A DNA stretch of 64,000 nucleotides from Mytilus trossulus (lineage: Eukaryota; Mollusca; Bivalvia; Mytilida; Mytilidae): positions 15,024,931 to 15,088,930 of the forward strand of contig NC_086386.1 of the NCBI RefSeq assembly GCF_036588685.1, given 5' to 3'. Shown in pieces: positions 9,205 through 20,075 of this stretch (the first letter of the stretch is position 1; the number at the start of each line of letters is the position of its first letter). A program made the position numbers and the translations under genes. A model generated the notes under the pieces. The model saw nothing but the letters and a program-made list of their open reading frames with translations. It was not told the origin of the DNA and did no database searches.

Positions 9205-11152
9205 CGGAACCCGATAAGGGCCATTCAAAAAAAAAAAAATTATGTCGTAATTACGACATAGCATGTCGTAATTTCGACATAACATGTCGTTTTTACGACA
9301 TCGCTATGTCGTAATTTCGACATAACATGTCGTAATAACGACATCACTATTTATAAAAAGAATATGTTTTATGATTGGCAAGAAACTAAATGACACAGAA
9401 ATTAATTATAGCTAGGTTATCATTATGCCCCCAATAATAATATAAGCCCCCGCATAGTCATTTATAAAAGAGGGGGAAATACCAGAGGGAGAGTCCCCAA
9501 AATGCTGTGTGGCAGACAGTGTTATTATTGAATTATTAGCTCCCTCGGTAAAACTCCAAATTTTATATTTAATGTATTCTATTGTTAAATAATTTACATG
9601 ACGCCTAATAAGTATATATTTGTTAATTGCCTAGCTTTTGCTATTTGAATTCATTGGTTAAAGATTTCTATTTGAATTGTAAAGTTTAATATTTGCATCG
9701 TCGCAAAATCTTTGGTTACCTTCTTTGGATAAGTGAGAAACTTATATATTTTATAGATTCCATGTTGACTGCAATAAATAAGACGAATAATCAGCAAATA
9801 CCAGTCAAATGTCTAATCCATGTAATCCATGGGATTGTTGATTATAGTCAAAGAAGGTTCTGTTAAACTGCTTATAGATGGAAGAATATATATGTGGATT
9901 GTTATAAGGAACTAAATTTACAAGGTCAAGCACCCTACCTCCCTGTAATGGCTTCTTGTAATAAGGGTTCAAACGTTGGGCACGATGTTCCTACAACACG
10001 TTCCACTTCAAAAGAAGTGTCAAAGAAGGTTGCGTTTAATTTTTTGCAAGTTTTATTCGGTTTTTTATATTGTTGGTTGATTCTTGTTTTGTTCGTTTTG
10101 TGATGTCATTTATCAAAAATTACCTGAGTTGTGGAAATCGATTTAATAATGTGTACCCTTTAAGTCATTTCAACTTAAAATGCAGTACTGTCGCAAGTAA
10201 TGTAGGAAGGAAAGAAATATTTTTTTTTATCATAGGATGTTTAACTTTCAAGGTGCATATCATCCACTGTGATATCATCTGTCATTGTAAACTTTCTATA
10301 TCTTAATACAACCCCAATACAAATATATCTGACACTCTGCAAGTAAATCGAACATTTTTACCCTTGGTTGAATTCGAATAGAATTGTATTTTCCTGGCAC
10401 ATATGTTGTCTAAATACGCCCCTTCAATTACTTGAACCTTAGCTTTAGAATTATTTCCCAAGTCATCTTCAGATATATACATTTTAAAATATAGTAATCT
10501 ACTCCTTGATCGTCCGCGAAAACGGCAAATACAATCCCGAGTTTATATTTATTCGATGAAACGGGTTTCTTCGCTGTTTGGGATTCGTCTTTCAATTACC
10601 TTCATTTCATGCACAAGTTTATATTGACGAAAAGTTCCGTCTTCGCTAGTACAGGAATTACTTTAATCACGACAATTATAACATGCATAGCAGGACAAAT
10701 CGCGAAGTAAAACATTCCGTGAACTGGTATTAAGTCTTTTAATTTTGGTGATTACACCTTTAAGTTACTGAAGTAACGACTTTAAATGATCTATTTCGGA
10801 GTACTTCCGTAACATAAATTTCAATTCGCATTTTACATTTAGAGGACTGTCTTGGTGTCTCCGATTTGTCTTTGCAAAAGTTTGACGAAGTTCATGTAAT
10901 GGTATTTTCCCCATTTCCAAATTCATGTAGATAACTCGTTAAAAGCTATTATACATGATTATACTATTAATAAAAATTGCAAAATTTAACCCTGTATCGA
11001 ACCTATGTTTACGGGCGGAGTCTAAGCAACATGCACTATTATTTTTTTCCGGCAGCAATCATCAACCTCTTTTTCCAAATTTCATAACACGATTTGTTTT
11101 AATTATCATGAACATTTAGTTGAATCTTTAGCACATGTAACGTCGGAAATTA
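9205..11152. repeat. Large repeat unit, copy A (first part)
   Basis: Start of a ~2.3-2.4 kb unit repeated in this region. It runs from a palindrome array (9242-9344) through 'GCCCCCAATAATAATATAAGCCCC' and 'GAGAGTCCCCAAAATGCTGTGTGGCAGAC', then 'AAACGTTGGGCACGATG' (9970) and 'AAATGCAGTACTGTCGCAAG' (10180), to 'CACATGTAACGTCGGAAATTA' (11135-11152). There an insertion interrupts it and it resumes at 19072. Copy B matches from 19455 to 28930 with different insertions. Two short plus-strand frames (9894-10306) are not conserved as ORFs in copy B, so I do not call them genes. Confidence 0.75.
9242..9344. repeat. Array of five 18-bp palindromes (ATGTCGTAATTACGACAT type)
   Basis: Five units of 18 bp at 9242, 9263, 9284, 9306 and 9327, separated by 3-4 bp. 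Unit 1 is a perfect palindrome, ATGTCGTAATTACGACAT. The others keep the ATGTCG/CGACAT arms with 1-2 central changes. A related six-unit array is at 19487-19611. Each unit can fold on itself and also pair with its neighbours. Confidence 0.95.
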
Positions 11153-11542
11153 GGCCACACCAATTTAATTTCTTGTTCTACGGACTTTTGGACTCCAAAA
11201 TTTGGGGCGAGCGAGCGATTTGAAAATTTAAATAAAAAAATATTTATTTTGCAAATTCTTGAGACGAAGCTTGAAAAGTAAAGGCGAGCGATTATAATTT
11301 TTTGTCATAAACATAAAATAGTAGGTTTCGACAATATTAAAACTTGATTTATCACTTGTACTTTGTTATTTCTTTAATTTCTGAAGTATTTTTTCCCTGT
11401 TCACCAAGACATATTTAAATCTGGCCTATATATGTGTGACTGACAATAAGACAATTCTTCATCTAAGTCATATTCAGTTTTGGGGCAACCCCTTAATGTT
11501 ATAGATATCAATTTTTCATGTTTTATGAGTAATCAATATAAG

Positions 11543-11577
11543 TTTTTTTTTTTTTTTTAAACGATAAATCTTTTATT
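11543..11577 (-). terminator. LINE polyadenylation signal and A-tail
   Basis: Read on the minus strand, AATAAA (11572-11577) is followed 13 bp later by a run of 16 A (11543-11558). This is the normal 3' end of a target-primed LINE insertion and fixes the element's orientation. Confidence 0.85.
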
Positions 11578-11684
11578 GCACATTTCTTTGCTGTTTAACA
11601 AATTACTCGACTCACAGCATTCAGCCGGGTATCCCTGTGAATTAGTTACTGTTTAACCAGGGAGATTATACAGTAAATTTATAT

Positions 11685-11690
<6 letters not shown>

Positions 11691-11717
<27 letters not shown>
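11691..11717. repeat. (TA)n microsatellite
   Basis: About 13 TA units in the 3' UTR of the LINE. Confidence 0.95.
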
Positions 11718-11801
11718 AAAAGTCTGAATAATAGTCAACGATTTTTCCCACGAGGGCGCTGGATCTTTACAAGTAACGATACATGTACACAATAAAATAA
11801 A

Positions 11802-14800
11802 TTATATCTTCCATCTGAATATTTTTAGTTTGTTTACTTGTAAACTATTGAATATAAAGTTAAGCATTTTATACAAATGGCTTGATAAATCTAATTTTAA
11901 TTGTGTTTTCCATTTTAGAAAGCCAATTGGTGTTTTTTCAAGTATATAACATGAGCTAATACTTTTATAAATTTCTTTTGATGGAAGGTTTTCAATTCTG
12001 ATCAATTTTGTATTATTTTGTGTTTTTAAGTATAGCCTTTTATCTGTTTTAACTTGAGTATTGCGCGAGTTATCTGATTTCATTATCATTTGCCATTTTT
12101 TTGGTATTGCAGCTCTTATTCTAGATAGTTCTGATATCCAGTTGGATTTGAGGGTCAATTTATCTAATACTGCCTTTTGTGATATATTTCCTGCTTCATC
12201 TATTATATCATTAATAAATAGTATTCCATTGGTTATCCAATGTGAGAATATTAAACATTTGTTTTGAAATTTTATATGTTTATTGCCCCATATGTATTGT
12301 TGTCTTATATTAATAAAATTTGTACTGTTGGTTTTTATTTCAGAGATATTTTTTTATCTTAAACCAACTTTTGACTATTTCTAAATAGAAAAGAGGGAGT
12401 GTTTTACTGAGTTTTGGGATTGCTTTTATGCTACCTGGATTCATGTTAAATAAAGAAAAGTTTTCTCCAAATTTATTGAAAAAGAAAAGGGGGATGACTT
12501 TCCAGTTTGCAAATTGTGTTGATGTTAAACGTTTGACCCAGGATAATTGTATAGCTGATAAAAAATCATCAATGTTGATCATTTTAAGGCCTCCTTCCAA
12601 GTAATCTTTACATAGCGTAATTCTTTTAACTTTTTCTTTTTTATTACCCCAGATGAAGTTGTAAATCAATTTTTTAAATTCATTTAAAAATTCTTTGGAA
12701 ATGGTTGTTACTGATGCCAAGAAAGTTAAATTTGGTAAGATGAGAGATTTAATTACTGTTATTCTACCTATCATTGTGAGATTTCTTCTAGTCCAGCTAT
12801 TGATTGTATCTTGAGACTTTCTTAGAATTTTTTCAGTATTTAATTTGTCACATTCATTTTTATTAAGTCCAAAGTATACACCTAGGCTTTTAATAGGTTC
12901 TTTATTCCAGTTAATGTTTTCATATTTATCTTTACAGCTTTTAAGTCTGCTTAGCCATATTCCTTCTGTTTTCGATCGGTTGAGTTTAAGACCTGAGAGC
13001 GTTCCAAATATTTCAATAATATTCAGAGCATAGCTAATTTCTTGCTTGCATTTTAAAAAAAGAGTTGTGTCATCGGCTAATTGTGAGATTTTCAGACTAT
13101 GTGTTTTGGAATCTAATTTTATTTGAAATCCCTTAATACCAGTATCTTGTCTTATTTTGCATGCAAGAATTTCTACTGCTATTGTGAAAATTAGAGAGCT
13201 GCACGGACAGCCTTGACGTAGCCCGGGAGATACATTGTAAGTTTCTGAAATCCACTCATTATTTAGCATGCAGCCTTTAATATTCTTATATAATGTTTTA
13301 ACCCATTTAATAAAAGAGTTTGGTAGACCAAATTTTATAAGGGCTTCATACATAAAGTCTCATTCTAGCGAATCAAAAGCTTTTGAAAAATCAATAAAGA
13401 GTAATGCACCATCTATGTTAAAAGTTTCAGCATAGTCTATAATGTCTTGGATTTGGCGTATATTAAAACCAATATATCTATTTTTGATATATCCATTTTG
13501 ATCTCCCTGAATTATTTTCAGCAGTATTGGTTTTAAGCGCTGGGCTATTGCATATGCAATGAGTTTAGTATCTACATTTAATAGCGTAATTGGTCTATAA
13601 TTATCCAGTGACAAAGGGTCTTTTTTTTGGTAAATTAAAGAAATGATACCTATCTTTTGTATAGTTGTTAGTTCTCCGTCATCATAGCATTTATTAAAAA
13701 CTTCAACTGTAAATTCTTTTAAATTACTCCAAAAAGTGCGATAAAATTCTACGCTTAACCCATCTCTTCCTGGAGATTTATTTAATTTCATGTTGAATAT
13801 TGCTTTAGTGCATTCTTCTATAGTTAAGGCCCCCCCCCCCCCCCCCCCCCCCCAAGGAATCACTTTCTTTTTCTGATAGTTTGTGATCAATGTTGGTTTC
13901 ATTTATATAATTTTTTATATCATTTAAGTTTGGAGAAGTGCTTTTATATAAATTTTCATAGTATGATCTTTCTATATTTAGGATTTCTGCAGAATCTGTT
14001 ACTATTTTCCCTTGTTTATTTTTTAGCGCTGTAATGCTCTTTTTTGTTTGTCTTGATTTTTCAAGGCCAAGGAAATATTTAGTATTTTTCTCTCCTTCTT
14101 CTAGCCATTGTACTCTAGATCTTATTTGTGCACCTTTAACTTTATTTAAATAGAGGTGTTCAAGTTCATTTTCAATGTTTTTAATTTCTTTTTTTATAAT
14201 TTGGCTTGCATTTGTTTTCTCATTTAGTTTTCTTAATTTTATTTCTAAATTTTTTATATCATTTTTATTTTCAGATGATCTTTGTTTGCAGTAAGTAAGA
14301 GTTGCAGTTCTTACCTCTGATTTAAACATATCCCAGAGTGTTTTTAAATTTTTGGTGAGTATTTGTACTTTATAATTTTTGATTAAATCATTTATGAGGT
14401 CAATATATTTTTGCTCTTTAAGTATACTATTGTTAATTTTAAAGAAACCCCTGCCTCTTTCTTCTGAATTTTGTCTAATTTGTAAAGAAATGGCTTGGTG
14501 ATCAGTGTATGAGATCATTGCAGGTCTAATATCTGCTTTTATAACATGCGGTCTTATATCAGGACTAATCAAGAAGAAGTCAATTCTGCTCGCTATGTTT
14601 GTTTCATTTTTCCTTCTCCATGTAAATTGACTAGTATTTGGATTAAGTTCTCTCCATATATCTGTTAAATTATTTTTCTTTATTAGTTTTTTTAAGCTAT
14701 TTACTGGTTTGTAGTTTCTTGGGATGATATTAGTTTTTCTATCATTAATTGAGAGAGTTTCGTTCATATCACCTCCTAATATAAGGATACCCAAACGATT

Positions 14801-15202
14801 GTTTTCAATTATATTTTGAACCTTTTTGAAAAATTTGTTTCTATTTTTGTGTAGAATTGGAGCATAAACATTTATTAGAGTAAAAATATTGTCATTTATT
14901 TCTATGTTTATCAAAATTATTCTACCTTCATTATCTTTTATTTCGTTTATTGTTTTACATTTTAAATTGTTTTTGACAAAGATTGAAACACCTCTTGATT
15001 GTGTGTTACCATAACTATGAAACATTTTGCCATCAAACTCTTTATTTATTGTTTGTTCAATATTTTCTATAAAATGTGACTCTTGAATGAAAAGAATGTT
15101 ACATTTTTGATTTTTTGTCCATAGTTGTTATCTTTCTCTTTTGTTTTTTTGGCCTAAACCTTGACAGTTTAGTGATAATATAATATGAAGATTTTCACCC
15201 AT
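11802..15202 (-). pseudogene. LINE ORF2: AP-endonuclease plus reverse transcriptase
   Basis: The start ATG at 15202 begins with 'SLNCQGLG', the first endonuclease strand. Then come 'FIQESHF' and the catalytic region 'LILGGDMNETL', 'RIDFFLIS' and 'YTDHQAISLQI' (14500-15000). After a linker, RT motifs follow: 'LNKSPGRDGLSVEF' (13770), 'NYRPITLLN' (13590), 'FIDFSKAFD' (13380), 'GLRQGCPCSS' (13210) and 'LADDTTLF' (13070). A C-terminal region has 'FIWGNKK' (12640) and 'YIWGNK' (12280). Lesions: an in-frame TAA at 15128-15130 (codon 25), a C24/G24 homopolymer at 13830-13853 with a frame change, TGA at 13360-13362 where the family has Trp, and a one-base shift in the A-run near 12345. LADDT in place of YADDT is typical of L1/Tx1 relatives. 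Its start codon overlaps the stop of the middle ORF. Confidence 0.85.
13830..13853. repeat. C24 homopolymer inside LINE ORF2
   Basis: Twenty-four C in a row, read as eight glycines on the coding strand, in the linker between endonuclease and RT. The reading frame differs on its two sides, so its length is not a multiple that preserves ORF2. Length may be affected by assembly. Confidence 0.9.
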
Positions 15203-16596
15203 TGTTTAATTTAGAGTTTATATGTGTAGTTGATATCAAAACTACATTTACAAGGAGACATATTTGTTTCACATCATATTCACAAAGTACTTTCATTAAA
15301 TGTTTGGTTTTAAAGTTACACAGTATACTATAAAAACATTGGTACATGTACATGATTATTTGTGATTTAAATATATACAGTACTGGTAAACAAAATATGT
15401 GCACATACTTCACAATGTTCATGGAAGAAAATGAGACATAACAACACAAATATATATAAGCATTCCTACATGTATTTAAACACATATTTTCATTTAATTG
15501 TCCCCATACATTAGATTTTACTATTTCTTTTTTGCCATAATTTGAGACTATAAATATATAATAAAAAAAACCCAGATATATTTTTTTTGTATCATGTATA
15601 ATAATTTCATTGTTATTTATTTGTAGGTTTGTTATTTTAACAGTATAATGAGATTGTAGGACTATGTACATGATGTAGGCGTTTACCATGTTTACAGTAT
15701 TTACGGAAACAATTGGAGTAGTTATTGTTCGCAGAATCAGTATTTGCATTTTTTTTACAGAGGAACATGTTAGATGGTGATACATTTATTTGACTTGCGA
15801 TGGATTGACAAAAGATTTTTATATTGTGGATTAAATTGGGCATTTGAAATATTCCTAATGTGTGGATTACAAGTGATATCCAAATGTTGTTTACATGATG
15901 TAAAATAGGACTATGAATATGTTCTACTATTATGAGGATTAAAATGGACGGATAATTTGTTATAAAGCAAGGATGTATCATTGAGAAGTTGTTGCGGATA
16001 GTTAGCGAGATAAACAAAAAAATTGAATTCAGATATATGTGGATTAGTGAAATGATATCTATCAGGGATAGTTTCTTTATAAACTTTAAATTTGTTTGAT
16101 CTATTTTATTTTTATTTCTGACAGCTATTCTATTTTCTATAAACAGTTCAAAAATATATTTATTTAATATGTTTATTGTATTCTGATTCTGTATTATTAG
16201 CGTCTTAATAAATTTGATTATCGATACAGTTTTTCGTATGTATTTTTCATAAACAGGGAAGGCTATTTTAGTGATTGTTTTATCACAACTTGACTTGTTC
16301 TCGTCTCTTGTTTGTTGGATCGCATATTGAGAGCAGAAAAATTTATTCATTGGTTTGATGAATGGGGTTATTTGAAAATCGTTCTTTTCCATAATAAACA
16401 AAATTATACACAGTTCATTACATATATATACATTTTCATTCACATGATTAATATTTATTTTATTACTAATTTCAAGGTATATATAATCTAGAATTATATC
16501 ACACTTTGACTTATTTTTTTTTGTATTTTTTTTTTGCATTAAAAGAAAAATAGACAAACAGGTAAAAATTATAATACAATATTTACAATTATTCAT
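15195..16596 (-). CDS. Unrecognised middle ORF of the LINE (hydrophobic, one frameshift)
   Basis: Between ORF1 and ORF2 the minus strand stays open for 319 codons (16596-15637). A second frame is open from 15785 to 15195 (196 codons), and the two overlap around an A8 run at 15749-15756 where one frameshift would join them into about 465 codons. In DNA this AT-rich such lengths are very unlikely by chance. The product is rich in Ile, Asn, Lys and Phe, with an N-terminal hydrophobic segment ('CIIIFTCLSIFLLM') and further strongly hydrophobic stretches such as 'LIDIISLIHIYLNSIFLFI' and 'YPSILILIIVEH', so it may be a multi-pass membrane protein. I recognise no domain. Its ATG overlaps the ORF1 stop (ATGAATAA) and its stop overlaps the ORF2 ATG (ATGGGTGA). 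It may be a third LINE protein; alternatively the frame is open for a reason I cannot see. Confidence 0.6.
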
Positions 16597-17848
16597 GGTT
16601 GTGTTTTAATTTGTAATTGTTAGGAGTTTTCAGATGTCCTTGGTTTTGTTGAGCCAATATCTCGGTCATGCAAAGTGTCGGTTGGTGTTGTTGCAGATCG
16701 TTTTGCTGTTTTTTGCTGCGGGGTTGTTCCAAGATATTTGTCCAGCGGACCGTGAGTTGTTTCCTGGGATTTGGATACATTTTTTTTTTCTTTTTTTTTT
16801 TAGATTTTGTTCAGGAGACTGTTCTATGGGTGCCTTGGACTCTGATTTAGATATGTTTTGTGTTGGTACATCTACTTTACTGGTATCTTTGGTAAGCTCG
16901 GTGATCTTACTGGTTTCTTTATTCTGTGGAGTATCATCAGTATGTGAGAGATTTTCAGTCGATTGAGATGTAACAATCTCATCATTTTTCTCCGATTCAT
17001 TTTCACTTCCTTCATCTGACTCTTCTGTTGAATCCTCTGAGGCAATTTGACTGTTTTTATCAAATTCAGAAATGCAGTTCTTTGAGATGTGTCCCTTTTT
17101 CACCACATGTCTTGCATTTCCAATCATTGCTACAGTTTGTTTTTTTGTGACCTTTTTGCAAGCATTTGGAGCATTGAATGTCTGTGTTGTTCTCATTTAT
17201 TTGTCCTTTATAAAATATGAGGCCACGGTACCTGCCAATTTTTACGTTTCTTGGAATTGTGTGTGGAAAGGGGTCGCAATGAAAAATTCTGTAACCTGTT
17301 TGACAGTTTGTCATAAACCCATCGATCCTTAATCTTTCTCTGTGATAATTGAGTATGTTGAGGTGCCAATTTTGCAGGTATCTTAACAATTGGCCATCAT
17401 CGGCGGACAGTTGTATATTTTTCATCCTTATTTTCACAGTAGTTGGACTCTCTTTTTCTACATATCTTGGGTTTCTGGGGTATACCTCAATGCGTTTTTT
17501 CCTTACTGTAATTGAATTAACCACAAGTGTATTCCTGTCTTCCTCATTGTCTGGGTAGATGTGCCAGACGCCTCCAATTTCCCTTTGAAGCCCGTTTAGA
17601 TGGCTAGCTGGTATTGTGAGGTCATACATCTAAACAGTTCTGTGTGTGTTAGGTAGTTATTTTTATCGGGTTTTGAGCTACCGAAAATGTCTGACTCAAG
17701 AATAAATACAGGCTTGATGTTGAAATATTCAGCGTCAGGTTCTGCATTATCTTTGGAAAAGTTGTTGTTGTTTTGTTTCAGTGCCGAGACATAGGAGCGA
17801 ACCGGCCATCTTGTCATTGTCCAGATTTTCACTGTTTTGATTACTCAT
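16589..17848 (-). pseudogene. LINE ORF1: gag-like protein with two CCHC zinc knuckles
   Basis: The likely start is ATG at 17848. The N-terminal half has 'FILESDIF' and 'ASHLNGLQREIGGVWHIY', then 'KNIQLSADDGQLLRYL' and 'DGFMTNCQTGYRIF', typical of the RNA-binding ORF1/gag proteins that accompany mollusc LINEs. Two zinc knuckles of pattern C-x2-C-x4-H-x4-C follow at about 17060-17130. The second is complete only when a one-base slip in an A/G run near 17090 is allowed for. An acidic Ser/Glu-rich tail (about 16870-17060) precedes a Lys run and a Gln/Asn-rich end that stops at 16589. Frames change near 17630 and 17090 and in the A-runs near 16785, so the copy is broken. The protein would bind element RNA in the ribonucleoprotein particle. 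The stop TAA overlaps the ATG of the middle ORF. Confidence 0.75.
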
Positions 17849-18042
17849 ATTGCAAAGTATAAAACGTCTGTATTTTGTTCTCTAAGGTTTATCTGACAGT
17901 TTCTAGATGTTAATTAACGTTTTGTTTATTATTTAAATTGTTGGAGTGACTTTCACACTTGTACATAACTATAAATTGTTGTGTTATTCCGGGAGCTCTG
18001 GAAAACCGTTGTCAGCCATTCAAACCGGAAATCGGAAATAAG

Positions 18043-19071
18043 TTATAATATATTTGTTTGTATAAAAGGGCTCATATTTTCTCAAAGAACTATACATCTA
18101 TCTCGTATTAAATGGTCAAAACATGTCCAAGAATTTTGTAATATTCCTGGACTTCAACCATGTTAACAAATTTACTTTAACAGTTTAAAATTATTCAAAA
18201 TAAGTGGACCCCTCTTTTAGAAAAAAGTTGTTTAAAATATGATGTAACTCTCCTCTTTTTGAGTACAAAATTCTAAGTTTTCAAAGGTTTTGAATAGAAG
18301 AACTATACAAATCATTGGTATTTTTCTTTTCTTTTCTACATCAGTAAAATGACCCCTTGTCTGAGGGAAGATTGTTCTTAACCTGATAATAACAAACACA
18401 GGTAAAAGTACGACCTTTTACATGGGGCTTTGATACAGACCAAACAACAAGCTATACAGGGCCCCAAAATTATTAGCGTACACAATTCAACAGGAAAACC
18501 GACGATCTAATTTATATATCCAAACGGGAAAATACCAATGAACAAGATCAATAAACGATAAATGCTGAACACCAGGCCCCTGAATCAATCAGAACAGGTG
18601 CATAAACATGCAGCGGCTATGGATAGATTTGTTTCGCCAGCATACAATATAATTGCCGTTCAAGGCAAATCCTTCAGAAGTTCTGTACTTTCTAACAACG
18701 AACAAATTTTGATAGGGAGGAAAAAACCAATGTTTTGTTCTTTACCGGTATATATTTCCGCTTTTATAAATTTATATCGGAGCACTCCTTCTTTGGATAA
18801 ATAGGTTTCATGCTGAAACAAATATTCTCACAGATATTTAAGAAGTGTGGTGGTGTGCTTTTATGTTTAAAATCGTTATATACAGGTAAGACTGTGATTT
18901 TAAAAACAAATGTTGATATATTTTTATAATATTTACCAAAAAACGATGCGGGAAATGGACATGATTACATTTCCGGATGCGGGAAGCGGGAATGTTAAAA
19001 AAAAAAAATCTGTTTTGAGAAAAATAGGTGCGGGCGGGTCCGTTTAAACAAGGAATCAAATTGGTGTGGCC
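18043..19071. other. Right arm of the TTA-flanked element with a dispersed-repeat fragment
   Basis: No gene. At about 18409-18560 it contains a diverged copy of the 'AACAAGCTATA.AGGGCCCCAAAATTA' mussel repeat (see 29490-29680). The terminal 60 bp carry the TIR 'GCGGGCGGGTCCGTTTAAAC...ATTGGTGTGGCC'. Confidence 0.6.
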
Positions 19072-19450
19072 TTAGCGTCTTTAGGATTTTAGACGTTTTC
19101 AGACGTTTGGACAAATTGGCTACCGTTTTGTAATGTATGGAAGGATTGTATTCCTTTAAGATCCAAATATGTAGTTAATAAGAAAAGAATCTTGTCATTT
19201 TTTACTCTTCGTGTATCTAACTTTTGTTTTGATCGATTATAAAAAATACGCATTAACTGCTTTGAAAAATAAAATATCAACTTGGACAAAATGACTTCCG
19301 TTTGAAAAACGACTGTGAAGAGAAGATTTTATTGAATCAGCAATTTTTGAACTCACATGAGGCAAATATGGTAAAATAACGGTTTTAACGCCACAAAGAA
19401 TCGACACATGTCGTTGTTCCAGCTAAAAGATCAGAGAATAAAAAATAGGA
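19072..19450. repeat. Large repeat unit, copy A (last part)
   Basis: 'TTAGCGTCTTTAGGATTTTA' through 'AAACGACTGTGAAGAGAAG' to 'TTGAACTCAC', about 88-90% identical by eye to 28634-28925. It resumes exactly where the unit broke off at 11152. Confidence 0.75.
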
Positions 19451-19486
19451 TCACTCTTAGCCTATAAGAGTCATTAAAAAAAATGT

Positions 19487-19611
19487 ATGTCGTGATTACG
19501 ACACAACATGTCGTAATTTCGACATAACATGTCGTTATTACGACATCACTATGCCGTAATTTCGACATCGCTTTGTCGTAATTTCGACATAAAATGTCGT
19601 AATAACGACAT
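19487..19611. repeat. Array of six 18-bp palindromes, copy B
   Basis: Units start at 19487, 19508, 19529, 19551, 19573 and 19594. Each has the form ATGTCGTAAT(T/A)(T/A)CGACAT with 3-4 bp spacers. One more unit than in copy A and several substitutions, so unit number varies between copies. Confidence 0.95.
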
Positions 19612-19876
19612 TGCTATATATATATATAAAAGAATATGTATTGTGATTGCCAAGTGATTAAATAACACAGAAATTAACTACTATATGTCATATAATGCCC
19701 CCAATAATAAGAAAAGCCCCCCCCCCCCCCCCCCCGCATAGTCAGCTGTAAAAGTGGGACGAAAGATACCAGATGGAGAGTCCCCGAAATGTTGTGTGGC
19801 AGACAGTGTAATTAAAAAAAAAAAGCTCCCTTGGTTAAACTCCAAATTTCATATTTAATGTTTTCATTGTTAAATA

Positions 19877-20075
19877 AATAAAGGCAACAGTAGTATACCG
19901 CTGTTCAAAACTCATAAATCCATGGACAAAAAACAAAATCGGGGCAACAAACCAAAACCGAGGGAAACGCATTAAATATAAGAGAAGAACAATGACACAA
20001 CACCGAAACGCAACACACACAGAAACGGACCAAGCATCAGACAAAATCCCACGTGAATAACTTACATGAAGCTTC
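19877..20075 (+). repeat. Inserted mussel repeat (CAACAGTAGTATACCGCTG)
   Basis: 'AAAGGCAACAGTAGTATACC' followed by 'CTGTTCAAAACTCATAAATCCATGG'. Absent from the equivalent place in copy A (about 9600). The same head recurs at 52517-52570. Class unknown; no coding potential. Confidence 0.65.

Larger units (their letters stand above)
11543..18037 (-). mobile_element. Degenerate L1/Tx1-like LINE with three ORFs
   Basis: A near full-length non-LTR retrotransposon on the minus strand. The order is ORF1 with two CCHC zinc knuckles (17848-16589), an unexpected middle ORF (16596-15195), then ORF2 with AP-endonuclease and reverse transcriptase (15202-11802), a short 3' UTR with AATAAA (11572-11577) and an A16 tail (T16 at 11543-11558). 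A candidate 5-bp target duplication ATAAG lies at 11538-11542 and 18038-18042. The RT box is LADDT and the endonuclease is APE type, as in the L1/Tx1 group. At least seven lesions (frameshifts and nonsense codons) mean this copy is dead. Confidence 0.8.
11153..19071. mobile_element. TTA-flanked TIR element (PIF/Harbinger-like MITE) with a LINE inside
   Basis: The left end begins GGCCACACCAATTTAATTTC and the right end, read inward, begins GGCCACACCAATTTGATTCC, giving about 35-40 bp of imperfect inverted repeat including CTTGTT and CGGAC. TTA flanks both ends (11150-11152, 19072-19074). The uninterrupted site is seen in copy B at 28621-28640 ('CGTCGGAAATAAGCGTCTTT'), which confirms the insertion. 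A 3-bp TTA/TAA duplication fits PIF/Harbinger, but no transposase is present. Without the LINE (11543-18037) the element is about 1.4 kb. Confidence 0.75.

Noticed and set aside
9242..9344. CRISPR-like array
   Set aside because: Units are palindromes with 3-4 bp spacers in a eukaryotic repeat; there are no unique 25-40 bp spacers and no cas genes.
9894..10306. Two overlapping plus frames in repeat unit copy A
   Set aside because: Not kept as equivalent open frames in copy B beyond a short shared segment, and no protein pattern is recognisable.
16634..17558. Several plus-strand frames of 60-110 codons
   Set aside because: Antisense of LINE ORF1, whose minus-strand translation has zinc knuckles.
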